The position numbers and the translations under genes were made by a program. From Reticulitermes lucifugus (taxonomy: Eukaryota > Arthropoda > Insecta > Blattodea > Rhinotermitidae): DNA of 22,824 bases. Position 1 is the first letter of the stretch; every line of letters starts with the position of its first letter. The stretch lies in assembly GCA_026260175.1 (NCBI GenBank), contig JAKCWW010000233.1, forward strand, positions 14,770 through 37,593, written 5' to 3'. Below, in pieces: positions 1-9,240 of the stretch. The notes under the pieces are model-generated. The model made no database searches. It saw nothing but the letters and a program-made list of their open reading frames with translations, and was not told the DNA's origin.

Positions 1-10
1 GGGGGGGGGG
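1..10. repeat. G homopolymer at window edge
   Basis: Ten consecutive G bases open the window. Biology, a sequencing artefact or a contig edge cannot be told apart from here. Confidence 0.6.
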
Positions 11-99
11 AGTAAGGGCGGCCGGTGCGTATCGCTGACAACCGTGACAGCTGTATGTGCCGATCGTCTAGAAATTCTGGAAGCCTCAACCTCCTGGAG

Positions 100-440
100 C
101 ACTAAGGGCCTGTTCAGGCCTGTATAGGGATAGCTTGACCTACACGGACAGGTGAAAGATAAAATTGTCCCTTTGCACGGAATGAAGGTATGTGGGGGAT
201 TCGAGGTACAGCTGTACTCATTCCTACCCCAGTACTAGATTGAGGTAATTGGTTAATTTCACGCCCCGGTCGTTTTATCTCCTGCGAAAGAGCCCCTGGT
301 AGCCTAATCATTGACTAGGAGGCTGGCTGGACCCCAGAGCCGGTCTGGGCGCTTTGAGAGTCGTAGAATCTCATATCTCCGACGGGAATCGAAACAGGAT
401 TCGTCGGTCATACAGCCCGTAGTCTAAACACTATACGTAG
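100..440 (-). repeat. SINE-A copy 1, near full length, minus strand
   Basis: The family body is visible: the landmark ccccggtcgtttta near 264 (consensus ccccggccgcttta), then an aggaggctgg...gccggtctgg block near 318-348. The right end is a tRNA-like head read on the minus strand, with a B-box-like GTTTCGATTCCCG near 381-395. The left end is the 3' tail, which recurs at 14070 and 22760. The order tail-body-head matches the copies at 7305 and 14065. The tail is diverged. A minus-strand open frame here (114-311) is SINE read-through and not a gene. Confidence 0.75.
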
Positions 441-1254
441 AGGAGTTCAGATAGACTGGAACCAACAGCTGCATGTATGCAACTTCTGGTTGCTAACGCA
501 CTACTGACTCCACAATAATGTTATATCGGACACTGAAATTCCTGGGCCGCCTCTGATACACACCACGTTTTTCGAGTTAGCTCTTCTACCGATGCTGTAA
601 CATAAGTTTTCTTGATAACTTACATGAGGGCCGAAAAATTCAATTGTTCCTCCATGAAATAAATACGAAGATCTGCACTTCATGCAACTTGTAGCACCAT
701 CAAATTTTGCGCATTCTGGTCATACGTGACATGGACAACTGTAATCCTGAACAGTGGATTGGGCGTGGAGGACCAACACATTAATCTCCACCCAGTCAAA
801 TATCTTATTGCCTGAGATTTCTCTTTACGACACTGATCCAAAAAGGACATACATAGATTGTGATTAAGAACATCTAATAAATTTGAGCACACTTTTTATG
901 ATGTTGAGCCCGCCTCTTCTTCTCTCTTACCCTCACTCCCACACGGTTAGGTAGGAGTGGGGAAGAAGTAGGACTAATGAGTGCTCGTAGCTGCCGTTAC
1001 AAAGTGCTGCGAATGTTTCCCTTCAATTCGTAAAAGAAACTGTTAGTTTTATATTTTCTATTTTGCATAAATGTGGGGACAAAACTGGCGTCTATGTGGA
1101 GCCCTCCTACTAGGTACTAATATGGGCGTGTATGCTTTAATTGATGTAAGGATCATAATAATGTAATATTTTTAAGAGACAGCCATTTTAAACCACGCAG
1201 CTACTTGTCAATCGGCCTATATATTGTAGGCAACAGATCTGTCTGTTCTTTACA
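441..1254. other. Unassigned non-coding stretch
   Basis: Short minus-strand frames of 60-70 codons occur at 501-892. They have no recognisable motif and I regard them as chance. A CT-rich patch near 905-940 is followed by a GA-rich partner near 950-970 and could form a weak hairpin. Nothing else is recognisable. Confidence 0.5.
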
Positions 1255-1465
1255 GCTTCAAACCGGTTCTGGAGCCCATGCAGCTTCCTGTCCAATGGGT
1301 ACCAGGGTCCCTTTCCTCGGAGTTAAAGCGGCGGGGTGTGAAACTTTTGTTCACACCGCCCCCTAGAGCAGACGTAAAGAATGCATTGAATTATACCTCT
1401 ACTCCCCCATACGCCTACATGGTATAGTGCCCAGTCAATCTCAGGGCTACTTTATCTTTCACTGT
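1255..1465 (+). repeat. SINE-A copy 2, plus strand, head missing
   Basis: The body landmark taaagcggcggggtgtg begins near 1323. It is preceded by the ccaatgggtacc block near 1293 and followed by the tail signature ctctactcccccatacgcc near 1397-1415. Order and spacing match the plus-strand copy at 10700. No tRNA-like head precedes it, so the copy is 5' truncated. A local inverted repeat (ggtgtgaa / ttcacacc, about 1335-1361) sits in the body. Confidence 0.75.
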
Positions 1466-1489
1466 TCAATTCCATATATCACACCTTCT

Positions 1490-1556
1490 GTAAGAATTAC
1501 TAATATATTTATATAAAACTATATTAGCAATATATTTATATATTATTGAATTACCT
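1490..1556. repeat. AT-rich low-complexity tract
   Basis: The tract is almost pure A and T with repeated atatatttatat words. It has no further structure that I can use. Confidence 0.6.
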
Positions 1557-2210
1557 TACTATTAGAATTCAGTTCAAAATTGCACCGATCACAGAGTACA
1601 CTTCTTTTCGATAGATGTACTGTATGCAGAACATTAAAGTTTGGTCCCAGTCTTCCAACATTTCCGTCAAGCAACAAGTTACTCGTAGCCTTATCACTCC
1701 GGAACACCCTAAAGTTCCACAAAGTGTCCCCACCCAACACCCACTGTCACCTCTCAACCTATGGCAAAACGACAATAATACCCTTGAAACCCACACTGTC
1801 TATCACACAACAAGAAACGCAAACCAGCGGCGACATTTCCAAAGTTACACAACACTGAAATCACAGTTCTATTTGCCCAAGACAAGTGAGAAAGTTCCTT
1901 TGTGTGCTGTCAGTAACATCTTGAAGATAACATCAAAAATTGAAACTAAAGTAGACCTAATATAAAATAAATTCACTGCACTGACTAGTGTCCAAGCTGA
2001 CAGTTGCTCAGTCAAATCATTTTTGGTATCTTATGAAACAGCACGTTTCATCATTCCTACTTGAACAAAAGTCCAACTGAAACCCTCCCTTCTCCTGCTG
2101 AATTCAGTCCAAAATCTCACATATTTCCTTAAAACTGGTCAAAATATTATCCACCCATCCACACCTTGATGTCTAAATGATTTATTACTTTTCATGTCTT
2201 GGGTTCCTCA
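1557..2210. other. Unassigned; overlapping short open frames
   Basis: Open frames overlap on both strands (plus 1580-1858 and 1615-1965; minus 1543-1740 and 1569-1796), the longest 116 codons. Openness on both strands is usual for moderately GC-rich, stop-poor DNA. None of the translations has a recognisable motif, signal peptide or membrane segment. A decayed repeat is as likely as anything coding. Confidence 0.4.
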
Positions 2211-2345
2211 CGCGTCCTCAGATTGTTGATGGAGACGTCCTTCAGATAAGGACAACTGCTGCGAATATGTTGAACAACTGGCCACTGACAACAGAGAAAG
2301 TCCAACCTTCAGCTTTGGAGCCGGGCAGGCAGTGAGACACAACTC
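2211..2345. repeat. Possible interspersed repeat fragment (unnamed)
   Basis: The stretch from gttgatggagacgtcc near 2224 through catgttgaacaactgg-like wording near 2266 resembles, from memory, a phrase repeated in cockroach and termite genomic sequence. There is no second copy in this window and no coding frame. The call rests on recall alone. Confidence 0.25.
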
Positions 2346-2700
2346 GTTATGAAACAAGAGGTAAGTTGGATAGTCTTAAAAGGGCGTCGGTTTTCGTATA
2401 AAATAAAATAGAATAGGACGCATTATTTCAACAAATCATATTTTGCACAAAATCTCTAATTTACTACTTAGTAGCCAAATAGTTGTTGAAAATGAATTTC
2501 TAACATCTACATCAAACTTCAATAGAGAAACGTTACCGGAAAAAGTAACATTTTTTGTGCTTCTGGTTACTCCTTCTGCACAGTTCACAAATTAGCCCCC
2601 CACCGCTTTGTATCCAGTCCCTTTACAATTCAATCTATTGCACTTAACTGTACCTTATAAAACGTCACCGCTGATACAGTGCGGCACCTTAACGAATAAA
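2346..2700. other. Nothing recognised
   Basis: AT-rich non-coding DNA without a recognisable gene, repeat end or RNA. Confidence 0.5.
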
Positions 2701-2704
2701 AATG

Positions 2705-2880
2705 CCAAGTCGACCCTGTCCACGCCAGGAAGGCATACAGATGGAGTAAATTTATAGCTCTGTATATTCGTACTCTCAGCGTGAGATGAAGGTGAGTGGT
2801 TGACATCACGCCCCGGCCGCTTCATCCCCGGGAAAGAACCCCCGTACCCATTGAATAGGACGCTGGGTGCACCTTACGAA
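2705..2880 (-). repeat. SINE-A copy 3, minus strand, truncated
   Basis: The landmark gccccggccgcttcatc starts at 2810 and is followed by gggaaagaac and cccattgaataggacgctgg, as in copies 5 and 7. The tRNA-like head is absent, so this copy is 5' truncated on its own strand. The tail part (about 2720-2780) is diverged. Confidence 0.75.
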
Positions 2881-3339
2881 GAACAAAAGAAATACTGAGA
2901 AAAATCACAACTTTATACTGTGGTCAAGTAACAAAATATGGAACGTGTATACGCATTGCGGCGTAAGAGTACGCACAACATTTTAATTAGTCTCCACATT
3001 GTCTTCTCTGAACTGTATATAAGACGGTAAAGTAATGTTGAAATGACAAAACTACGTGAGGTGACTGTACACAAGTTTAAGGAAAAGGTCAAGTCGGAGA
3101 AACTTCTCTTTTCCGGTAAGCTAAGTCTAACTTCTTGCGATTATATTAGAAAACAATCAGAATTTAACATTCATATAAAGTTATTTGTAGACTCTATAGA
3201 AATGTGTTTACTAACGTAACATCATATAACAAAAAGCAATAATACCTGTTGTTGTATTTATATGAAATTCGAAGACTTGATATTAAAGTTTCCCAACGAC
3301 GTGATAAAATAATTTCCTAAGTGTAAAGTTATGTAGCTT
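2881..3339. other. Nothing recognised
   Basis: AT-rich non-coding DNA. No open frame of note and no recognisable repeat termini. Confidence 0.45.
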
Positions 3340-3625
3340 TCAAATTCTTTTGGCAGTACATGTCACATTTAATTTATGTTAATTTCATAAGTACGTTTTA
3401 ATTAACTCTTTAAATGTCAGTGGTAACTATATGCACCATCGGGTTTAATATTAAGACGGTTTTCGTTTTTCCCACAGTGCATTTATGCTTTCCAAACGAC
3501 CCGTACAGTAAATAGCGACTGTTTGCTATGCAACATCAGCCGATTTGTTTTCTAACGGAAACACTGTGTTCTTTGTGAGGGACAAAGTAACTCTTTGTAG
3601 TAAAATATGACGATTTACTTAATTT
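3340..3625 (+). repeat. Family C interspersed repeat, copy 1
   Basis: This stretch aligns collinearly with 14990-15250. Shared words include ctttaaatgtcagtggtaac near 3410, an acagtgcatttatg block near 3475 and gtgttctttgtgaggg near 3567. No coding capacity or terminal repeats are visible, so the class is unknown. Confidence 0.5.
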
Positions 3626-4365
3626 GTCAAAGGATTAAACTAAAATAAACATCTGAAGGTATCTTTCTTTTATCTAAATATGTTTAAAATTTTTCACGCG
3701 TGAAAATAGAAAAGGGTGATGTACATCGCTTTATTCACAGAGCCGAAATTTATTTGCTCAGAAAAGGTTAAGCTAGAAGGAATGATAAAAATTCTCCATT
3801 TCGCAGTTCGAAGAGGATTCAGCCACGTGGAGTTTACTATCACACAATTTGCCAGCCTTTGCTTCTTGCCAAAGTGGGAAAAGGGGCATGCCTTCGCATT
3901 ATTTCGGTTCTGGCTGTATCTATATGGTAATAAGATACGCCTAAAACCGAGGAAATATTAAGATAGGAGTAAGGAAGGAAAAGTGAATGGAAGGGGGCAT
4001 CCCGTCCAACGACGAGCGAGTAAGAGAGGAGGGCATTTCGCTGCCTGTGAAGTTGCAAACCGCTCTATTGATTTCCTAGCTCATCTCCCAAGACACCCTC
4101 TCTCCTTCACCCTCTTGCCCGCAGCCTCAAATGTCTATCTGCTGAAGGAGAAGTAAAGAGAAGCAAAGTGGGGGGGGGGCAGGAGAGGCAAGAAAAGGAT
4201 GCACAGATCTCAGCATGGAGAATCTGAGCCAAGTGAAACGATTCAGGATTCGTCAGATTTCAGTGAAGTCATACAAGAGTGGACGGTCTACTGCCAGGAC
4301 AAGAAGAAATTAATTGGGGGCGCAAAGCATTATTTTGTGGACCTATTTCCGGCTGAATCAATCTT
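3626..4365. other. Unassigned; purine-rich tract and G run
   Basis: The stretch includes an 81-codon plus-strand frame (3716-3961) and a 64-codon frame (4199-4393) with no recognisable motif. The latter runs into a family B repeat, which argues against a gene. A GA-rich segment covers about 3960-4200 and ends near a run of ten G at 4170-4179. Confidence 0.45.
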
Positions 4366-4463
4366 CGAAGATTCAAGACTTTTCGGATGTTAAGCCACGA
4401 AAACCGGTAAAGTTACCGACGTTTCGAAATATCATATTTCCTTCAGCTTCAAGGTCTAGCAGT
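4366..4463 (+). repeat. Family B element, single (left) arm
   Basis: The arm runs from gaagattcaag through a degenerate tcggatgttaagccacg to the family core ttaccgacgtttcg at 4413-4426 and cttcaaggtctagcagtc near 4447. On the minus strand the core reads CTGAAG, a self-complementary GAAATAT/ATATTTC stem, then GAAACGTC. That is the hammerhead-like arrangement, but one core purine appears lost. No matching right arm follows, so this is a half element. Confidence 0.6.
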
Positions 4464-4667
4464 CACATTCCTTCCCGTACTGCTTAAACCTGAAGATTAA
4501 GAACCTACAATCTTTCGAACCGTCGGCAACTACACTAAACACTGCGATCCGTCACTGGATGATCCTGAAAACTCTACTAACCGGACATTGACTAAGCGGC
4601 CCATTACATTTCACTATTCCATCAACCGGCACCACCCAGCACTGATCACGATATTTAGGCTAGTAAT
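4464..4667. other. Nothing recognised
   Basis: Non-coding DNA between repeats. No recognisable feature. Confidence 0.4.
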
Positions 4668-4675
4668 TATTGGTG

Positions 4676-4944
4676 CCGCCGATCCCAGTGGTCGCGCGGT
4701 CTAAGGCGTGGGCCTGCGGCCGCTCGCTTGCTGGGATTGCGAGTTCGAACCCCGCTGGGGGCATAGATGTCTGTCTCTTGTGAGTGTTGTGTGTTGTCAG
4801 ATAGAGATCTCTGCGACGGACTGATCCCTCGTCCGGGGGAATTCTACCGATTGTGTATGTGTCAGCGCGTGTAATGAGGCGCAACAATAACAGTCTACAT
4901 CCACAATGAGTGGGTAGAAGAGGTCAGGCTAAGAAAGAAAGAAG
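4676..4944 (+). repeat. Full-length tRNA-derived SINE (second family) with target-site duplication
   Basis: The A-box-like TGGTCGCGCGG lies at 4689-4699 and the B-box AGTTCGAACCC at 4742-4752. This is normal internal pol III promoter spacing, and GGTCTAAGGCG wording recalls tRNA-Leu/Ser heads. The unit ends in a short (AAGA)n tail near 4930-4943. TATTGGTG flanks both sides (4668-4675 and 4945-4952) and fits a target-site duplication. It is unrelated in body sequence to SINE-A. The minus-strand frame at 4660-4887 is antisense read-through. Confidence 0.8.
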
Positions 4945-4952
4945 TATTGGTG

Positions 4953-5144
4953 TCTTATTGCATTATTATATAACGTGTACACCGTGTTACATAAGTAGTG
5001 ATGAAAAGGGACTAGCAAGTGGGCAAGGAAAATAGGATTGTATATCAAGTGTAAAATACAATGGTTAGTTCTGTCCAACAGGTTGCTAGGTACACTAAGG
5101 TACACGTTAGGTATAACGTTCTGATGTCTGGAAAAATACGATAT
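4953..5144. other. Nothing recognised
   Basis: AT-rich non-coding spacer. Confidence 0.4.
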
Positions 5145-5250
5145 TATGCAGCCTTTTAGACCGGGGGTGCCGGAAGTCGCAACTTTTACTGTATTTACCA
5201 GCCGACACGACGTAACATCCCAGAAGACTTGAATCTTCAGCAGCACCGCT
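5145..5250 (-). repeat. Family B element, single (right) arm
   Basis: On the minus strand the arm reads gctgaagattcaagtcttc, tgggatgttacgtcg and ctggtaaata, the terminal part of family B arms. A worn core lies near 5170-5180 (ggaagtcgc where gaaacgtcg is expected). Its minus translation gives FWDVTSCRLVN, a phrase I recall from cockroach repeat translations. No partner arm lies nearby. Confidence 0.55.
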
Positions 5251-6213
5251 GTAAGAGCTTAAAATCTCGAAATAAAACTTATAATTTTAATAATTACTTT
5301 AGATTTTCATTTTCATTTACTTACTTCTATAATTTGGGGCAAAATAAAATTTTCCCCCATTTTGAAATTTGTATCTGAAAGACTGACAGTTCCAGCCAAC
5401 ACACCGCCAACAATTTCCACACAATACTCGTATAAAGCCATTTTGATGAAAGTTACCAATCATCAAAGCTCCCTTGCAGTGGTATTTGGACGTACTGCAG
5501 ACAACAGTCAAGTGAAATGTCCCGATTAACTGGTCCATTCATTACGTAACGTAATATAACTTCCGTTCCACTTCGGACTTTCCGTACAAATCATCGCCAC
5601 AGACACTTATAGCGCTTAACCCCTTTCCAAAAGAAAATAAAGAAAAATTTCAAACAAAATTATACCCTTCGTAATTATTTGAAGCCTATTAAACCTACGT
5701 CAAGTGTATTAGAAGGTAAGAGGTTCGAAACTAATCCAGATAAACCGATATTACGACTGAAGTTTGTGTCACTTTTCTGACTCTCCCTCTATATCTTTGC
5801 CATTCCTCCAATTAAAACCATATACATTTCTCACTCGACAATTTTCGCCTCTCGAAACCGTAATTACACTCACCATAAAAATGCAATTTATTAGGACTGC
5901 CTTATATTTCTGACCTGAAGGATAGCCTAGTTGTGATCTGAGTGAGTCACATTACTAAAGCGGAGTCAGTCTATCGGTCCTGAAGGCGGAAGTAGGCGGC
6001 TCCCTAAAACGATGACATACAAAACTACAGCATAAAAACGCAGAAAAGCCACAACATTCTTCATCGCGTTCACAACAGCCGCTGGTCTCTATCATCAGCC
6101 AGCTGAATCTAGTCCACATGCTACCATCCCATTTCTTTCTTGTGTTATGTACTTACGCATTTATTTATTGCGTGATTTCAGGTTTCCGCCGCGGTGTACA
6201 TGAGATTCTTGAT
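5251..6213. other. Unassigned non-coding stretch
   Basis: A 73-codon minus-strand frame (5317-5538) has several Cys and Trp residues but no recognisable domain. Otherwise the stretch is AT-rich with no terminal repeats, tRNA-like boxes or simple repeats. Confidence 0.4.
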
Positions 6214-6397
6214 CTTCTGGGATGTTACGCAGCGTAGATTGGTAGTTAGTTACAGACGTTTCGGGACAATGTCGGTCCCATCTTCAAGGGTCAAGCAGTC
6301 TTCTTGGACTGCTTGACCCTTGAAGATGTGAGTGATAGGTTGTCCCGAAACGTCGGTAAATAACTACCAATAAACGCTACATAACATCCCAGAGAAG
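6214..6397. repeat. Family B element, complete foldback unit
   Basis: Two arms of about 86 bp (6214-6300 and 6307-6397) are near-perfect reverse complements separated by only six bases. Each arm runs from cttctgggatgtta through ggtagtta to gacgtttcgggacaa and atcttcaagggtcaagcagtc. The inner 21 bases are perfectly paired, and the middle of the stem-II region differs between arms. No open frame is present, so it would be a non-autonomous foldback or MITE-like unit, or two inverted ends of a Penelope-type element. Confidence 0.85.
6255..6287 (-). ncRNA. Hammerhead-like ribozyme core in family B
   Basis: On the minus strand the order is TTGAAGA (6287-6281; textbook CUGANGA), an extra U, stem II GGGAC/GTCCC (6279-6275 with 6267-6263), GAAAC (6262-6258), then GTC (6257-6255). 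The ACGT between GAAA and the cleavage-type GUC is self-complementary, so stem III could form only between two molecules. Hammerhead variants with such minimal stem III have been described with Penelope-like elements. Here the first conserved C is U, so activity is doubtful. Confidence 0.4.
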
Positions 6398-6529
6398 CGA
6401 ATATCTCATTTATTTATTTTTTAAATTAAATTTGATTGCTACTGCAGCAGTTATTATGAGATGAAGGAATAATTAGATATGACATTGAAAAGTAAATCAG
6501 GCAGAAAGCCTTAACTCTTTTTCCCCCAG

Positions 6530-6812
6530 CTGAGTTAGCATAGTCAGTATAGTGACTAGGCTACATGATGGACAAGGGAGGAATTATGGTTTGCCTTTTC
6601 GAAAAAAAAATCATCTTCTCCAAAGCAACCATAGCGGCCTGGGACTCACCAAGCCTCTTATTCAGTGGATACCGAAAAATCTTTCCCCAGGGGTAAAAAG
6701 GCCGAAGCTTGAAGCTAAAGACTCACATCCATATTGTGATAAAATTAAGAATGCGTGGAGGTTTAAGTCCACTCCTCCATAAGCCTTAATGGCATGCACA
6801 GGAATAATTTAA
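6530..6812 (+). repeat. SINE-A copy 4, plus strand
   Basis: The A-box-like TAGCATAGTCAG at 6536-6547 opens the tRNA-like head. The landmark tagcggcctggg near 6633 is followed by accaagcctcttattcagtgg and by the tail words ctcctccataagccttaatgg near 6772. The B-box region is not clear, so the head is partly degraded. The 76-codon frame at 6552-6782 is SINE read-through. Confidence 0.75.
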
Positions 6813-7304
6813 CTGTACCTGTGCGAACTGAAAAATACTGTAAGGAACCTGTTTCTGGTTACGTGATACTGCGGTCAGAATTAACCACCTACCCGCTAAT
6901 CAAAGGCAGAACACTTCGCTCGGTTTGCGGTAATTATGAACAGCGTGAACTGGGCCAATGTAGTAGGGACACGTGATCATATACAGGATGATTCAGAGAA
7001 AAGGACAATGTTTTGGGAGGTGATAGTATCCGATATTGTGACAGATAAAAGGTTGTATAAACATGTGTCTAATCAGAACGGTTACCGAGAGAGCTGTTTG
7101 AATTTACAAATACAAAAGCATTGTGAGTGGTAAAAAAGAAAGAGAAATTACATACTGTCAATTTAATTTTAATTTTAATTTAATGTTTAAATGAAAAATC
7201 TGTTACACAGAAATGACAAATTTATTACAGTTCACAGTAAATGTTCGAAAATCCCTACGAACAACAAACGCTCTTGGCACACGAGTTGCAAAGAGAGTTG
7301 AGGT
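6813..7304. other. Unassigned; possible repeat phrase at 6980-7100
   Basis: The phrase ttttgggaggtgatagtatc near 7011, followed by a tataaacatgtgtctaatc block near 7056 and accgagagagctg, resembles a repeat phrase common in insect DNA as I recall it. There is no second copy here. The two short frames (6794-6976, 6936-7133) are not convincing. An (attttaa)n-like patch lies near 7160-7185. Confidence 0.3.
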
Positions 7305-7553
7305 TAACGGTGGGACATGCCTGTGCACGCATATGTGAGGAGATGGAGGTATAGCGCCAACCCATTCGCAACCTCTGCGCTAGAAGTGAGTGGTTGGTCA
7401 GCACCATGCCCCGGCCGCTTTACCAATCGGGAAAGGCCAGGTACCCATTTACAGGAGGCTGGGTGGGCTTCGGGGTCGATCTGGACTGGCAAGGAAAATG
7501 TCTCTCCTACCGGTATTTGATCCCCGGACCGTCCAGCTCGTAGTGAGTCGCTA
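7305..7553 (-). repeat. SINE-A copy 5, minus strand
   Basis: The tail is at 7310-7360, gtgagtggttggtc at 7386, the landmark gccccggccgctttacc at 7408, and aggaggctgggtggg near 7454. A B-box-like segment ttgatccccgg lies near 7517. The head ends at about 7553, before the A box. Overlapping frames on both strands (7304-7492, 7317-7520, 7390-7638) are stop-poor SINE sequence. Confidence 0.85.
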
Positions 7554-8599
7554 TGGAAGAGAATGGAAAACCCTAGTAAAAAAGAATTTGATTTTCTTAA
7601 TCATAACGTGCAAGACCTGCCTTAATGAAACTGCTTAATGACATCAGTGGTACCAGTAAAACAATTCTCCCCCCTCCGTGGAGCATAAAGCTAGGCTTCG
7701 TGGATTCATAGACCTGGCACACCATATGGAACTGTGTGGTCACCTGTAACTTACGTGTGACCGTCACATGACTGGGAAGAGCGCAGTTGTGGGCATGGTG
7801 TTACACAGGACACGAAGTTCACACGGCAGTGTCTGTGAACATTACAGTCTCGTAGGACGTGACTCTATGTTACACTGAAAACAGAGGCACCACATTCCTC
7901 CGAAAAGTTGCTACCAATTTGTACGAAGTCAAAGCTCCTAAGACGGTAACATACACGAAGATAAAACTTATCAAATACAGTCAAAGCCCGATTTAGCGCA
8001 AGAGTTTTGCTCTTCGCAGTATGTGGCGGTGTATCAAGCGTGGCTGTAAATCGAAATACTGCATAATAGAGAATTGGTCTTCACATATTTTCATGGGCGC
8101 TAAGTAAGGGTGGCGCTATACTGCGGTCTGACTCTATCTTGTTACTCTTGACCTTATTTATTGACGATTCAATTAACGACGCTCTGGGCTCAGAATACGC
8201 GTTACAGCATAGAAAGATGCGACGAATAAAGAATATCGATATTTAAAGTTCTCACGGTGGTAACTGTTGCAGTTACGGTCCTTGAGGCACGTGACGTAAC
8301 ATAATTTGGTACATAGGTACTAAATGGGCGGAGGAACTGCTTTTTCCTTCTTCCACCATGAAGATGGAGGCAGCAGGTTGCTAAAAAAAATGTTGATATC
8401 CCCCTACCAAAACTGTAGTGCGTCACAACTCAAATCATAACGCTGGTGAACAATGAACAGAAAAGTAGCAGGACCGAATCGGCATTTTTTCCAGAGGAAC
8501 GTACAAAACATCAGACAACATGTCGGTGCAGCGGTTGAGATTCGAAGCAGGCACCTTCCGAGCACAAGTTAGAAACATTACTGCTTTAACCACATTACT
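7554..8599. other. Unassigned non-coding stretch
   Basis: This is over 1 kb without a recognisable gene. A 74-codon minus-strand frame (8202-8426) and a 62-codon plus frame (8520-8708) show no domain. No terminal repeats or tRNA-like boxes are seen. Confidence 0.4.
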
Positions 8600-8604
8600 C
8601 TTTA

Positions 8605-8650
8605 TCCCTGCTAAACGTTTAAATCTCAGTGGTAACTATATACATATACC
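8605..8650 (+). repeat. Family C repeat, short fragment
   Basis: The segment gtttaaatctcagtggtaac followed by tatata matches the strongest word shared by the copies near 3410 and 15060. Only about 40 bases can be followed. Confidence 0.35.
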
Positions 8651-8719
8651 TCCTGACGTGACATTAAGGAACCCTGCCTTGTGTCACACACCGTACTTAA
8701 ATGTTTAGTACGATTTTCA

Positions 8720-9240
8720 AAAGTACCGATGTAACTAACTCCATGGAGCAGAGTCCTTCTCAAGAAGCTAACAAGTCTTCAAATACTCAAGAAATTCTCC
8801 GCATTTTATGGAACCCGAAGGTTCATTACTGCATTCAGAACAGCCCGCCACCTTTCCCTGTCCTCAGACAGATCAATCCAGTCGATGCCCTCATCCCACT
8901 TCTTGATTAATTTTAATATTACCCTCCCATCTACGCCTATGTCTTTCAAGTGGTCTCTTTCACGTTTCCCCACCAAAACTCTGTATGCACCTCTCCTGCC
9001 CCCATACGTGCTATATGCCCCGCCCATCTCAATTTTATTGTTTGATAATTCGAATAATATTTAGAACATAAAGCTCCTCGTTATGCAGTCTTCTCCACTC
9101 CCCTGTTACCTCGTCCCTCTTAGGCCCAAATATCCTCCTCAGCGCCCTCTTTTCGAACACCCTCAGCCTATGTTCCTCCCTCGTTGTGAAAGACAAAGCT
9201 TCACACCCATACAAAACAACAGGCAAAATTAAATCTTAAT
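8720..9240 (-). pseudogene. 5'-truncated non-LTR retrotransposon, end of reverse-transcriptase ORF
   Basis: Minus-strand frames give the familiar end of an insect non-LTR ORF. First comes LPVVLYGCEAL...LRVFEKRALRRIFG (about 9226-9035, ending in a stop). Next is WAGHIARMG in another frame (9026-9000). A third frame holds GAYRVLVGK...[14 protein letters not shown]...MNLRVP and stops at 8806. Frame changes near 9030 and 9000 make it non-functional. Beyond the stop, [21 protein letters not shown] wording (about 8780-8725) suggests the conserved 3' flank remains. The clade (RTE-like or Jockey-like) is uncertain. The catalytic RT domain is absent because the copy is 5' truncated. Confidence 0.8.

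Noticed and set aside
1580..1965. Two overlapping plus-strand frames of 92 and 116 codons as a small gene
   Set aside because: The opposite strand is open over the same bases, no motif or codon bias is evident, and no splice or poly(A) context was found.
3716..3961. 81-codon plus-strand ORF
   Set aside because: No recognisable domain. An ORF of this length is expected by chance in this much DNA.
4676..4760. Functional tRNA gene at the SINE head
   Set aside because: A and B boxes are present, but the stems needed for an acceptor and anticodon arm are not intact and the sequence continues into a SINE body.
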